Shown: positions 53,537 through 64,000 of the stretch, piece after piece | How positions within the stretch are numbered: the first letter of the stretch is position 1 | How the letters are laid out: each line of letters opens with the position of its first letter | Assembly: GCA_036971615.1 (NCBI GenBank) | Contig: JAYKKR010000021.1 | Span: 62,001 to 126,000, forward strand | DNA: 64,000 nt | Direction: 5' to 3' | From: Amyloporia xantha | Taxonomy: Eukaryota > Basidiomycota > Agaricomycetes > Polyporales > Adustoporiaceae | Notes under the pieces: model-generated | The model's database searches: none | Told to the model about the DNA's origin: nothing | The model's input: the letters and a program-made list of their open reading frames with translations, nothing else | Translations under genes and position numbers: made by a program

Positions 53537-55651
53537 TCCCTAAGTAAGCAATCTCATATTCCTCTTCCGCACGTAGTTCCTCTTCGGAAAGCTGAATGTA
53601 ATTGGTGCGAGCAAACCGCTGGCCTTGTCGAGCGTGTTTACACTCATTGTCCCAATGGAAAGGACTATCACAGTGACGACAAGGTCGCTTGCCTAGTTCC
53701 TGCGGAGTCTTACGAAGTTTAGACCGGTTGGAATCGTCTCGAGGGAACTTGGGTGGAGACCGGTTAGGAGCGGAGGAATCAGCGGCATTGGAACGTGAAT
53801 CCCTGAATCGGTTTCGTCGGTCTTCAAAGGAAGGTTTTAATGGTTCCTTAGAATCAGTTCCAAGACCAACAAGGGTTTCCTCGTAATACTTGATAGCGTT
53901 CTGAAGATCGACTACCTTAGCATACAGATGGGGAGAAAGAACCGTGTTCCACATGACCGGGCTCCATCCAGGATTTCACCAACCAGCTCGGTTTCGGTGT
54001 AATCGTATACGAACTCCAATAACTCCAGCTTTCGTATATAATATTCAGAAGGTAATTCCCTGTGGTTACCGCTGTCGCGATACCGAGCGCGATTGGCTTT
54101 AGACTTTTGTCGGTCTAACCAGGCTTTGTTCATGTAGTGTTTCCCAATAGCCTTTCGCAGGGAAGTCCATCCTTTCTGAATACGTTCTCGTTCATAACCC
54201 GGGAGTGAAAAGTACCAATTCTCAGCGTGAGACCGAAGTCGACGGGGAACGACTGACCCTAACTGTTTGGCTATCATAGAAGATCCTTCCGCTATTTGAT
54301 TGACCTTCATAATCCCTCGAGCTAGAGTCTCAGTGTCTCCGTCCCATGTTGGTACGACATCGATTTTAAGTTTAAGGTCAAACCTAGGTACCTCAGCGGG
54401 TTTCGCGTCCTCGCTGTCTGAATCCGGGTTCTTCGGTTTTCGCTTTGGAGGAATAGGACCTGCCGGTTTCTTCGGAGGTCCAGTCGGTTTTCCATCGTCT
54501 GAAGAATCTGAAGGATCGCTAGGATCATCACCAGGGAACCTTCTCATACGTGGAATCCCCCTTACCGAACAACTCTGTAATTCGGCGACCGTGACGAGCG
54601 GGTTCAGCTCTCTTCTTCTTAGCCTTCTCCCTCATTCCGGGAATCCTGGTAGTCGGGTCTTGATCCTCGTCTTGCGGCGGGTCTTCAACCTCGTTTCGTG
54701 AGGAACTTGATCAGTTTCGGTGGGAGCAGTCGCAGTCGGTCTTGTATTTCCTGCCATATGCGGCGGTCTTGGTCGGTTGGTGATAGGAGTTCTTCGAAGG
54801 GTAGATGAGACCGCAGGAGCCGTTACTGGAGTCGTCGGTCTAGCGTTTGGGACGGACGCGTTACTGTGCCGACTAGGTACTCGAGGGGGCGCCTCGTCTT
54901 CATCCTCATCAGGAATGATTTTCTGACGAATCCCTAAAACCCTAGCTAAGAATAATAGGAAGGTCTCGACCTCTGCTCGGTATGCGACTCCCAAGATCTG
55001 GAAATCATTAACCGAATAAACAATTTCCTTAGATAGACCAACCTTGTCAAATTTAGGAAAGGGAGGAGGAGGAACACCGCAGGCTTGAATACGGTTTCCG
55101 TAAGTATAAGTGAGCTTTCCAAGCAAACCGTTAAGTTTGTTATACAAGATAAGGTCTGGGCATACTCCGACAATACCGCCCTCTGCAGAGTAAAGGACGG
55201 GATTCTGTAAGATTTGATCGAGCAGATCGATTTCTCGACGCCAATACCGACTTTCAGTCCTGGATAGATGCGTTCCGTCGTAGCCCTCGGGGAGAGTATA
55301 GGGAGCGCGCTTCAGATACTCTTGTGCCAGTAGGGTTGCGTCGTATCTGCGACCGAAGATGGTTCCTAGTGGACCGTCAACGTTAGCAAGGTCGCGAAGT
55401 GCATTAGTGATTGGAAATTCCAGAGTGACCGAGCTGACATTGGAGAAGTAGACCGAGTCCACTGGTTTTCCTCCCTGCACTGGAGCGAGCTCGGTATCGA
55501 ATAGCGATTGATCGATGAAATCTTCCTCATCTTCTGAGTTAGTTCTCCTAGGGGGAGAAGCTGGAAGAGGGTGATCTGCCGGTTCATCGCGGTCTTGAGG
55601 GCCGGGATTACTAGAGGCGGCGTCCTCGTGCTCTAGAGTGACAAAAGACAT
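53517..55651 (-). pseudogene. Gypsy Gag with CCHC knuckle
   Basis: It starts MSFVTLEHEDAASSNPG, with a long variable N-terminal region. The capsid-like retrotransposon gag domain follows (KIDVVPTWDGDTETLARGI, AENWYFSLP, WTSLRKAIGKHYMNKAWLD, SEYYIRKLELLEFVYDYTE), then the zinc knuckle CRHCDSPFHWDNEC. An in-frame TGA at 54632-54634 and a frame change near 53955 break the chain. Just after the TGA another frame reads REKAKKKRAEPARHGRRIT, suggesting two compensating one-base shifts rather than a true end. Confidence 0.85.
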
Positions 55652-55707
55652 CTGTTAGTGAAGCTTAAAGCGAACGAAATGTGAGTAACTTTATTCAAAG
55701 GAAAAGT

Positions 55708-55726
55708 CTCCTCTGAATGTCCACCA
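55708..55726 (-). other. Gypsy primer-binding site candidate
   Basis: One base after the 5' LTR, in element orientation, the sequence reads TGGTGGACATTCAGAGG. A tRNA ending in GTCCACCA would pair with it. I cannot name the tRNA. Confidence 0.5.
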
Positions 55727-55727
55727 A

Positions 55728-56786
55728 TGTTAAGAACTAGGGTAATACTAGTACCTAAGCTTGTATATCAGTAGTAATAGATAGAGATGGAAATACTTAT
55801 GGGTTTGAAGCGAAGACTCAAGTAGTCTTCAGAGGTTTAATACCGATATACCGAGTAAGTAACGTAAGACCAAAAGGTCTTAGAGCTTGAAGACAGTAAG
55901 TTTGATTGGTATCGATTAAGACCGAAGGTCGTAGGCTTAAGACCGTCTTAAGGCGATACCGCTTGGAGCGCACACAGTGATAAGTTTGAGGTAAAGAGTA
56001 AAGACTTCTTATTACAAGATAACTCAATTCCTTCGCAAGTATTGTTGCCAGACCAAGGACTTAGGTAGCGCAGGGCAATACCGAAGTCCACTACTTAGCG
56101 CGAAGCTATAAGTAGCTTGTCAAGTCTGGGATAGATCGTTTTACCAGCGCGTAGCTATGGTAAGATCTACAATAGTAATTGAAGGAGACTAGGTCTCGTT
56201 GTGCTAAGAGCTTTAAGGGTAAAGTGGATTGCTCGAAACCGAAGACCGTTGGTCTTCTTAAATACAAGTGAGATATGCTAGAAGGTTCCTTAACACGCCG
56301 TATCCTACAAGCTATTGTACACAGCCTTATACCTATGCTCCTATTGTTCTTACTTCACCGCATGGGATCCTAAGTGAGACCGCACCATTACCTGCCGTCC
56401 TAGAGTGGCCTCCCTCGGTCATCCTTCGGTCTTGCTTCGGTCTCGAGCAAGCCTTATGCAAGACCGGCCCGTATCTCCTTACTCGGCTCGAAGTACCGGT
56501 CCTCGTGGGTTTCACGGGATTCGGTATCTTGCGTTCTCTGTAGGCGTTTGTGGGTCCCTGAGATCCGCTTTCGCTAGGGAAAGTAATTCGAGAGTTCCAG
56601 CGGGATAGGTTACTGAGTCACTTTCCTAAACGAGACGCGGTCTCACACGCGAAGCAAGAGGGTTGGCTGATACCGGCGTTCCGTTAGGTCTTGGACAGGT
56701 AGTGAAGGACTACCCGTTAGTTGGGGACCGAGCTGCACACCAGTGGTCTCGGTCTTAAAAGGAGACTAATCACGATATCCATAACA
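55728..56786 (-). repeat. Gypsy 5' LTR
   Basis: Identical over its 1059 bp to the 3' LTR as far as I compared, which implies a very recent insertion or LTR gene conversion. Confidence 0.95.
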
Positions 56787-58050
56787 ACTTCCATTGTATA
56801 CCTCGCTAATCTCCTCCATCTTCTGTTTCCAGCCATTCACCTGTGTTTCACTTGTATGATCCACGGCTGCGTCTACTCCAAGAAGTTGGACCTTTGGTAT
56901 TGCGTTATGTGAGTCTTCCGGTGCCTTCAATCCAGTATATTTCTCTGCGCGCAGTGCAAGATGCTGCGCCTCGAAGTTCGTGTGTCTGTTGGTTGTACCG
57001 TCACAGCTAGCGGTCAGATCTTTCATAGATAGCTCAGTATGTTTGACAAGGTATCTCAATCATCACTAATGACTCACGTTTCGCATGCAAAATTTCGTAG
57101 CCAAGTTGGAGATTGGCCGCAACACCGCCCTCTAGGATCGCGCGGCCTACAGTGCGTGCACTCAGTTGGCGCTCCAGCGGAACCCCGAACATCGCTGCTA
57201 CTTTTGTCATCACATCGGCAGTCCGCCGACGTGAACATCCACTAGCAGCAAGAAAGCGTGCGAGAGAACGCGCTTGTGGACTGTAAGTCCCCTGCTTGAT
57301 GAGGGCACTCGCAAATGTGTCTCGCTTTGTTTTCCGTATAGCTTTCTTGACAGCATTTGCAAGAATTCGTGGAGCTCGGGCACAGCGCATAGATAACACA
57401 TGCGCCTTTCAGTGTAGAGTCTTCAGGCGGTCTTTCAGGTATGTTTCTGATTGACATGTTTGATATAGTTGTTGTGTCTTGTCTCCTAATTTGTGTTCAA
57501 TCTCCGGCACAACAGTCTTTTCCATATGGTAAATCCGAGCGCGCGCGATGTCCAGCTTTGTCTTCGCACGTTGACATTTGCGTTGCACTACTCGGAGCAT
57601 AGCGTAAGTCACGGGGCCTGCGTGAGGGATTGGCTGTGCAGCGTAGGTGGCGAGTTCGTCCTGATTGACTAACAAAGACTCCTGTGTCTGGACCAGCTTG
57701 GTCTCAGCCCCTTGAAGAGCTCTTTGTGAGCTATCTAAGGCTTTTCGTGTTTCTTGAAGCTTTGACTGGCTTGTAATAAGCCTTTTGTCCAGCCCCTTGA
57801 TTCTGGCATCCTTGTGCTCTAATTTGTCCAAGGATTTAGCCAATTGCTCACGAAGATCCTGTTTCATAGCTTTCAGATACCCGTCCCAATACACCAGCAG
57901 AGACCCAAGTGGTACCTTCTCGATAGCCCCTCGAGTCATCCTCGTAAGCCCATCAGTCTCATTCTCCTTGTTGACTGAACGAAACCCTTGGAGATTGAGG
58001 AGGTGTTCGCGTTGCGCAGGGGATTGTCGCTTCGGCGTCTGGCGTGGCAT
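56787..58050 (-). pseudogene. Unclassified DDE-like multicopy gene, N-terminal part
   Basis: The ATG at 58050 gives MPRQTPKRQSPAQREHLLN, followed by a long coiled coil (about residues 60-140: LREQLAKSLDKLEHKDARIK, SKLQETRKALDSSQRALQG). A one-base shift near 57410 leads to a helical basic region (RCARAPRILANAVKKAIRK, GCSRRRTADVMTKVAAMFG, LSARTVGRAILEGGVAANLQ). After an intron at about 57067-57020 it reads LTASCDGTTNRHTNFEAQHL, LLGVDAAVDHTSETQVNGW and ends EVYNGS at the Gypsy insertion. SCDGTT supplies the first Asp of the proposed catalytic triad. The frameshift precedes or is independent of the Gypsy insertion. Confidence 0.58.
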
Positions 58051-58844
58051 ATAACTTGAATATGGTAATAATTGTCGGCTGGTTATGCATATAGGGGTAT
58101 AGAATTATAGCTGATGATTGCGCGGGCAATAGGTGTCCTGTGCGCCGCGTGAAAACACGAAACAATGAGCGCGTCGCGCCGTGGTGACGGGCCCAGGATG
58201 ACTCCAAACGCGTCTGTGGCTGAACGGTTCGCGCTTGTGGCTGATGCCTCGCGTCGTCCAGTAGGGCCTCTACGTTAGGTACATTTTGTGGCTCTGCATC
58301 AAATCCACACACTCCAAGTTGCAGAGGTGATTTCTTCACTGGTGATCTGCGCACATTTTGTTGCGATAATATTTTAACATTTCGAGAATGTGCTCGAAAT
58401 GTCTGTGTATCTTTACCTCAGAGAGTGTCTATCTCAGCAACCAAATAAAATATTGAAAATCCCTTGCAACGTTTTGTAGATACACTTATTACAATTACTT
58501 TTCTCCCCTGGAGTCCAGTGCAACTCGGCCTCTGGCAGCCATAAAATGTACCTCCGTAGGCCGTCTATCTTGGGTCACTGTTCGCGAGCGCTAACAGATC
58601 ACGTGGCCTCTAAAACGCTTGGTGGCATTGCCTCTCCCCACCATTATAGCTGACAGTGCATTTCAAGATATGAGCAAAAATTTCATGGATCTGAAGGGCT
58701 TTTGAAGCGGACATCACAAGATATCCCAAATGACCTGTCATTTGGTTATCAATTGATGTACAGTGTATGGTGCTGACAAATCAGCTCCGCCTTGTTGCAC
58801 CCGCAACATTTACCCGTTCATGTGATGAGCAAGCGAGTGTATGA
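58051..58844. other. Unassigned stretch upstream of the DDE-like gene
   Basis: About 0.8 kb. A minus-strand open frame at 57959-58354 overlaps the gene start and may be 5' untranslated sequence or an upstream exon. Nothing else is recognisable. Confidence 0.35.
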
Positions 58845-59098
58845 CACTGGGTGCATAGCCCATTTTAGTGCTTGAAAAATCGAGAACTTATCTTAGAAAG
58901 AATCATTCTTTTATCTTGTTTTTTCTTATGTCAATATGTGATACAAAACTTGAGCAAAACATGGAAATATGATGAATTCATGAATAAACTTAGAAAGATT
59001 TCACATTTTTCTACGAGAAAAATGTGTAGAAAAGAATGATTTTGCTCACGAAATTATTCATGATTTGCTCGGGTATAAAACAGGCTATGCACCCTGTG
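58845..59098. mobile_element. CACTA-type MITE, 254 bp
   Basis: Terminal inverted repeats CACTGGGTGCATAGCCCATT and CACAGGGTGCATAGCCTGTT (the second on the minus strand) are flanked by a perfect 3-bp duplication TGA (58842-58844 and 59099-59101). A CAC start with a 3-bp duplication is the signature of the CACTA superfamily. The interior is AT-rich and itself partly palindromic (AGAATCATTCTTTT against AAAAGAATGATTTT). It encodes nothing and sits about 620 bp upstream of the eIF3c start. Confidence 0.8.
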
Positions 59099-59101
59099 TG
59101 A

Positions 59102-59722
59102 TTCGCTGAGGCTCGTTGCGGGTCTTGCAATTGGCGTCTTTCTGTCTTTTCGTCAGCTCCCTGGTGCTAGGCTGTCCTTGGCATGCATTTGGGACTACAT
59201 TAGCAAGAGTCCTCTAAAATTACATGCTGTAGAGGCAGCAAATGATGAGGGGGAGATAATGGAAGATGGCACCAGCTGCCTGCATATTGTGCCGGTGCAT
59301 ACACGATGATCCCGGCGATTCATCGTTCCCTACTTGATCAATGTATGTTTCGAAATTGAGTGTAATATGTCATGCATCCAATCTTAATAAGTACATGACA
59401 CCTGACATGACACCTGCAACAATGGTGACTAGAGGTCATTTGGGCTCGGGCGGGCGGAGCAGCGCCGTCTCTAACCAAGTTCGTGGTCGAGAGGAGTGCA
59501 ACGCGCGCGATGTGCTTGCTGTCCGAGCAATTGCGAGGCGGGCCTCAGCCAATGAGATGTCTTCTCTATGCCCCCGTGTGAAAACTGTACGTGCACGTGA
59601 TGACGGTGGGCTATCTTATCGAGGAGTCGAAAGTCAAAAATTCCTGTGTTAACGCGCTTGCCAGTGACTTCCCTCTAGGCTCTATAACACTCGGCTCACA
59701 GAAACACAGTATCAGCAACAAC
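59102..59722 (+). promoter_or_regulatory. Presumed eIF3c upstream region
   Basis: About 620 bp between the MITE and the start codon. No TATA box or other specific element is convincing. The open frame continues in phase upstream of the chosen ATG (from 59591), but that extension lacks similarity to eIF3c. Confidence 0.35.
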
Positions 59723-62692
59723 ATGTCCCGATTCTTTCGACAAGCAGGAGACAGTGACAGCGACACTGAGTCTTCCGAGGAGGAGCTCATGTCTAGTGAT
59801 GATGAGGGTGCGACCGCAGCTCCTAAGGTTCCTGCGGCCAAGCCTGCTATGTCGCGTTTCTTGCGAACGGCTGGCAGCGGCTCGTCCTCTGACTCTGATG
59901 AGGATGAAGAAGAGAGCGAGGAGGAGAGCGAGGTAAGTGACGACGAGAAGGAAGGCGCAAAGAAGCGCTCGCGTTTCCTTCGCACAGAAAGCGACGACGA
60001 AGAGAGCGATGAAGATGTCAAGCGGGTGGTAAAGAGCGCGAGGGACAAACGACTTGACGAGATGGAGGCATGCGGAAAGACGATGGACAATGCGCTCAAA
60101 ATTAACGACTGGGTGGCCATCTCAACTGGTATGTAGTGTATCGCACAGCATTTTGTGATATGCGTATGACTTTGTGACAGAATTTGATAAATTGGTGCGG
60201 ATGGTGCAGCGGCAACAAAATGTTGCAGAGCCCATTCCACCTTTCTATATTCGTACCTTGGTCCATCTGGAGAACTCGCTCAATGTCGCCATTACGAAAG
60301 AGAAGGAGGCCAAGAAGAAGATGAACGCAAGCAATGCACGAGCTCTCAACGGCATGAAGCAGAAGGTCAAGAAGGTCCTCAAAGAATACGAAGCTGATGT
60401 CAAGCGTTTTCCAGGAGGTCAGTCATCTGTTCATGTTAGACAATTACCTTCCATGAACCTTCGAACATGTACAGGACGCGGAAGCATTTGAGAGGGAGTA
60501 TCACGTCGCAGTAACTCCCGAAAGCGTTTCCGTCCCCAAAGCAAAAAAAGCCAAGAAGCCTGTAGCAGACGAGGACGACGATGAGGCGGATGCACAAGGA
60601 GATGATGCGTTTACTACAGTCGGCAAGGGTGGCAAGGCCATGCAGTTTACCCCTGAGACTATCTTCAAAAATCTTCAGCTTGTTCAAGAGGCTCGGGGTA
60701 AGAAGGTCCGTCGCCAGAGAGCTTCTGTCTACTTCCCCTATTGACGAAGCACTGTAGAACACTGACAGGCAAGAGCAAATCCGGATTTTGGAGAAGTTAC
60801 TAGAGGTCGCTATCACCGCATATCAGCGCATCAGGGTGTTGTTGACCCTCGTTTCCGCGCGCTTCGATTACAATTCTTCTGTGTCGACTCACATGCCGAC
60901 TGAGCTCTGGGTGTCAGCTCAGCAAGAAGTCGACCAACTCATCACCATCGTCATTCAAGAATCAGGATATTCTATTCAAGAGATTACGGATGATTACGAT
61001 GAACTTCTAGAGCGGTCACCGGAGACGGAGAAGGGTGGCGTTGTACAGATCCGAGGAAGCATCATTAGTTTTGTCGACCGATTGGATGACGAGTTCACCA
61101 AGAGTCTCCAGAACATCGACCCGCATGGAACGGAATATGTGGACAGATTGAAGGATGAGAAAGCGTTGTATTGCACGATCTGTCGCTCGCAGGCGCTTTA
61201 TGAGAAGAACAACCAACAAGATCCTTTAGGAAGAGTAATCATGCGGCGTTTAGAGCATATCTATTCGAAGGTTCGTATCAGTTAGTCTTATACTCGTGAA
61301 TGATCTCAAATTCTGTATGCAGCCCGATGCTGTCGTCCATGCTCTCGAATCGACTGTGGCCGCCTCGGATGTTAAGCCTTTCAATCGTCCTTTCCGCTGA
61401 AGGCCAAACGTCATCGCTCATTCACTCTCTTTGCGTCCATCTGTACAAATCCACCAATTCGTTCCTCCGTACTCGAGCCATGCTGAGCCACATCTATCAT
61501 TATGCCCTCCATAACGATTTTCACACCGCACGAGACATGCTGTTGATGTCCCATCTTCAGGAATCGATCTACTCCGCTGATGTGGCGACTCAGATTCTCT
61601 ACAATCGTACAGTCGTCCAGCTTGGCCTTAGTGCGTTCCGATGTGGTCTCATCAAGGAGGCGCAAGCTACTCTGCAAGACATTTTTGCTACGCAACGGGT
61701 GAAGGAGCTCCTGGCGCAAGGCGTCCACCAGCAGCGTTACCAGGTTCTATCACCAGAACAAGAGAAGGCAGAGCGCCAGCGCCAGCTGCCATTCCATATG
61801 CACATCAATACCGAGTTATTAGAGGCTGCCTTCCTGGTGTCGAGCATGCTCGTCGAAATTCCCCTTCTGGCGAGCATCGATAATGAGGAACAAAAGCGGA
61901 AGGCGATTTCGAAACCGTTCCGCCGTTTGTTGGACTTCGCCGATCGGCAGGTTTTCACTGGACCACCAGAGAGTACTAGGGACCACATTATGCAAGCCAG
62001 CAAGGCGCTGCAGAATGGCGAGTGGGAAAAATGTCGCGATTTGATTCAAAGTATCAAGATCTGGGGTCTGATGCCAGAGTGCAATTCAGTCAAGGAGATG
62101 CTTGCAAAGTACGTCTGGGTCTAGTTTCTACTTGTTCGTTGCCTGATGCCTTCCAGACGAATACAGGAGGAGGGGTTGAGAACTTACCTCTTCACATACG
62201 CGCCTCACTACAGTACGCTGTCTTTGTCGTTGCTGTCAAGAACGTTCTCGTTACCGCTGCGAACCGTTACTTCCATTGTGTCGAAGATGATCTGGAACGA
62301 GGAATTGTCAGCGTCGCTGGACCAAGCCGCTGGCGCCATTGTCTTCCACCGCATTGAACTGTCCCGCACGCAGCAGCTCGCACAAGTCCTAGCTGACAAA
62401 GTCAATAGCATGGTCGAGCAGAACGAGAAGGCGTTGGATGTTAAGCTAGGTCCAGCCTCGACTTGGAGCGACCGCGCTGAGGGAGGGAAAGGTGAGAAGC
62501 GTGGTGAGCAGGCGCAGGAGCGTAAACGAGGGGGAGAGAGAAATAGGGGTGGTATCCGTGGTGAGTGTACTTCTATAAGCGACAATTGTTCATTGAAACT
62601 AATATATCACAGGTGGTGCGCGAGGTGGCCGTGGTGCTCGATTTGCACAGGGTTTAGGCAATCAGATGGCTGGTACACAGAGAAGTCGATGA
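59723..62692 (+). CDS. NIP1: Eukaryotic translation initiation factor 3 subunit c
   Basis: The product is a core scaffold of the eIF3 complex that binds eIF1 and eIF5 and helps recruit mRNA to the 40S ribosome. The start [20 protein letters not shown] and repeated MSRFLRT/RSRFLRT boxes are typical of the eIF3c N-terminus, which sets the ATG at 59723. Exons: 59723-60128, 60181-60417, 60475-60705, 60758-61270, 61323-62108, 62157-62560, 62613-62692. Landmarks are [95 protein letters not shown] and the PCI domain. The C-terminus is RGG-rich ([14 protein letters not shown]). The length of about 885 residues fits fungal homologues. Two spots need an extra base removed: the exon end near 60415 (alternatively an acceptor at 60484 keeps frame) and the segment 61377-61402, where frame [10 protein letters not shown] ends at CGC TGA and [11 protein letters not shown] continues in +1. 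Confidence 0.9.
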
Positions 62693-62851
62693 GATGTATT
62701 ATATCTGATGTGTGGCTAGCGCGTTTGAATTACTCTTTCTTTCGCTGTAGAGATCAATGCTATTATTCACAATGCTTGTACGCATGTGCTTTCCCGCAAT
62801 CGACGGACAACTGTCATTTGTAATCTTAAGGGGAAAAGATACATGGCGGTC

Positions 62852-64000
62852 TCAATCACTATATTCACTGTGTCCATTAGCCTCTTCCGCATCTAGCTCT
62901 TCGTCACTGACCCCCGCTGCTGCCGTCCAATCAGAGATATCAAGCTTCTCATTCCTAATTGACTCTGATACGAAGGTTAGTTGACATGGATATACTTCGT
63001 TGGTAAATGCTACTGACCGCCTGCGCCAATTTCACATCCACATTGAGTAACACAACGAGTAAGCTCAGCTTTGTCGCCGATCTTGGTCCCTTTTCCTAAG
63101 ATACATCCATCTAGCTTCGCTCTAAATGATCGTCAATGCTGCGACTACGAGAAAACCATAACTTGAAAACTGACCCATCTCCTATTGCACAATGGTCCAG
63201 GATGACGCATCCCGCAATTCTAGCCATCTTACCGATAATACAGTGTTTCCCAATGACCGACTTCTTCACGTTTGTCCGTTCTTCAATACGGGTCGAATGT
63301 CCAACGATCGAATCTGATGATATTTGAGCTTTATGATCGATGAGCGATCGACTCTCGGGATCTGTTGGTAGAGCGTATACCGCTTGGGACAGAAACTATT
63401 GATCCATTCATTAGATTAGTGGGCATAATAAGTGTCGTTTGAATTTTTTACTCACGTGTCGATTTAGGTCCAGGTATGCGTGCAAGTTATTCGCTCGATC
63501 CGCATGGCCTGCATCGGCTCGCAGCACTACCAATCCTACTTTTAAACTAGCGAGTATGTAAAGCTCGTCCTCGTCTTCGACGACGGACGGAATCATAGAT
63601 TTCGAGGTTATCCTCATTTTGTCCGTCTGACGGAGGACTCATGAGTAACGCTTCCTTTGGTAACCGAGGCCCAGGCATCTGAGTGTTCAGGGTGGAATGC
63701 TTCAGTGCTAGCACCTGATTGAGTGCATTCGTAGGAGGGCTTAGCACTAGAGGACAATGGGGCGAACACACATCAATATCTTATGGCGACGCATGTGAAA
63801 TGTCGGATGCGCACCATGACCATACTTTCGTTGCTTCGTACGCTGATACTGCGGTTTGCAAAGCCACGGAATGAACTCTTCGCGGATAGAGTCGAATCGA
63901 GATTTTTGTTGAAGAGCATCGAGCACTTGCCTCCTGCATACATAAACGTGACAGTCGTGCAGATTAGCAGAAAGTTTTGCTCGAGGAAAGCTAACATATT
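62852..64000 (-). CDS. GCD1: Translation initiation factor eIF2B subunit gamma, 5' end outside window
   Basis: Minus-strand gene convergent with eIF3c; the stop codons are 160 bp apart. Read from the window edge: QVLDALQQKSRFDSIREEFI and PWLCKPQYQRTKQRKYG (end of the nucleotidyltransferase-like domain), then LASLKVGLVVLRADAGHADR and ANNLHAYLDLNRH. The left-handed beta-helix follows with hexapeptide-like ISSDSIVGHSTRIEERTNV, KKSVIGKHCIIGKMARIAG, CVILDHCAIGDG, LDGCILGKGTKIG and CVTQCGCEIGAGG. The C-terminus is SESIRNEKLDISDWTAAAG, ending in an acidic tail. eIF2B gamma forms the catalytic exchange-factor module with epsilon that recycles eIF2-GDP. Several short introns interrupt it; the junction near 63600-63640 is not resolved and may contain another one-base problem. 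Confidence 0.8.

Larger units (their letters stand above)
45087..56786 (-). mobile_element. Chromodomain Gypsy retrotransposon, 11.7 kb
   Basis: Identical LTRs (45087-46145 and 55728-56786; every base compared matches at an offset of 10641) enclose gag, protease, reverse transcriptase, RNase H, integrase and a chromodomain on the minus strand. Target duplication ACTTC is at 45082-45086 and 56787-56791. The length is large for fungal Gypsy elements because of two additional genes near the 3' LTR. It splits the DDE-like gene. Several one-base frameshifts interrupt gag-pol despite the identical LTRs. Confidence 0.95.

Noticed and set aside
59591..59722. N-terminal extension of eIF3c
   Set aside because: The frame is open upstream but the added residues have no similarity to the family, whereas MSRFF at 59723 is the classical start.

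Overview
The window looks like a repeat-rich segment of a basidiomycete (probably Agaricomycetes) nuclear genome. Genes have many introns of about 50 bp with GT...AG ends, and the mobile families are those typical of that group: Plavaka- and Tnp2-type DNA transposases, a TET/JBP-like dioxygenase, an intron-bearing lineage-specific DDE-like gene, Copia and chromodomain Gypsy retrotransposons and Helitron remnants. All family names come from recognising motifs by eye; no search was run.

Layout. 1-2331: 3' part of a broken TET/JBP-like gene followed by CTCTGA-rich subterminal repeats. 2574-7600: solo LTR, an unidentified broken gene, a fold-back element enclosing a tRNA-like SINE, a deleted Helitron with a USP-like protease part, and a zinc-knuckle exon scrap. 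7679-11378: AT-rich repeats and one copy of a long-TIR element with a minisatellite core. 11379-20407: Copia A, split cleanly by Copia B on the other strand. 20408-39330: a Tnp2-type transposase gene whose two halves lie 15 kb apart. Between them (about 23293-38282) sits a composite element carrying a Plavaka-type transposase, a divergently oriented TET/JBP-like gene and a second accessory gene, between matching CTCTGA-rich ends. 40738-41756: solo Gypsy LTR. 42740-43040: F-box-like scrap. 43165-58050: a DDE-like gene of unknown family split by an 11.7-kb Gypsy element with identical 1059-bp LTRs and a 5-bp target duplication. 58845-59098: a CACTA-type MITE. 59723-64000: two convergent housekeeping genes, eIF3 subunit c and eIF2B gamma, marking the edge of the repeat block.

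The insertions can be ordered: Tnp2 gene <- Plavaka/TET element <- Copia-A-type solo LTR and long-TIR element; Tnp2 gene <- Gypsy solo LTR <- Copia-B-type solo LTR; Copia A <- Copia B; DDE-like gene <- Gypsy. Nearly all mobile genes are broken. Several breaks are single-base shifts, and similar shifts appear in the eIF3c gene and inside a Gypsy element with identical LTRs, so some may be assembly indels. The most interesting unit is the Plavaka/TET composite, because a second element end at the left edge again places a TET/JBP-like gene next to the same subterminal repeats.
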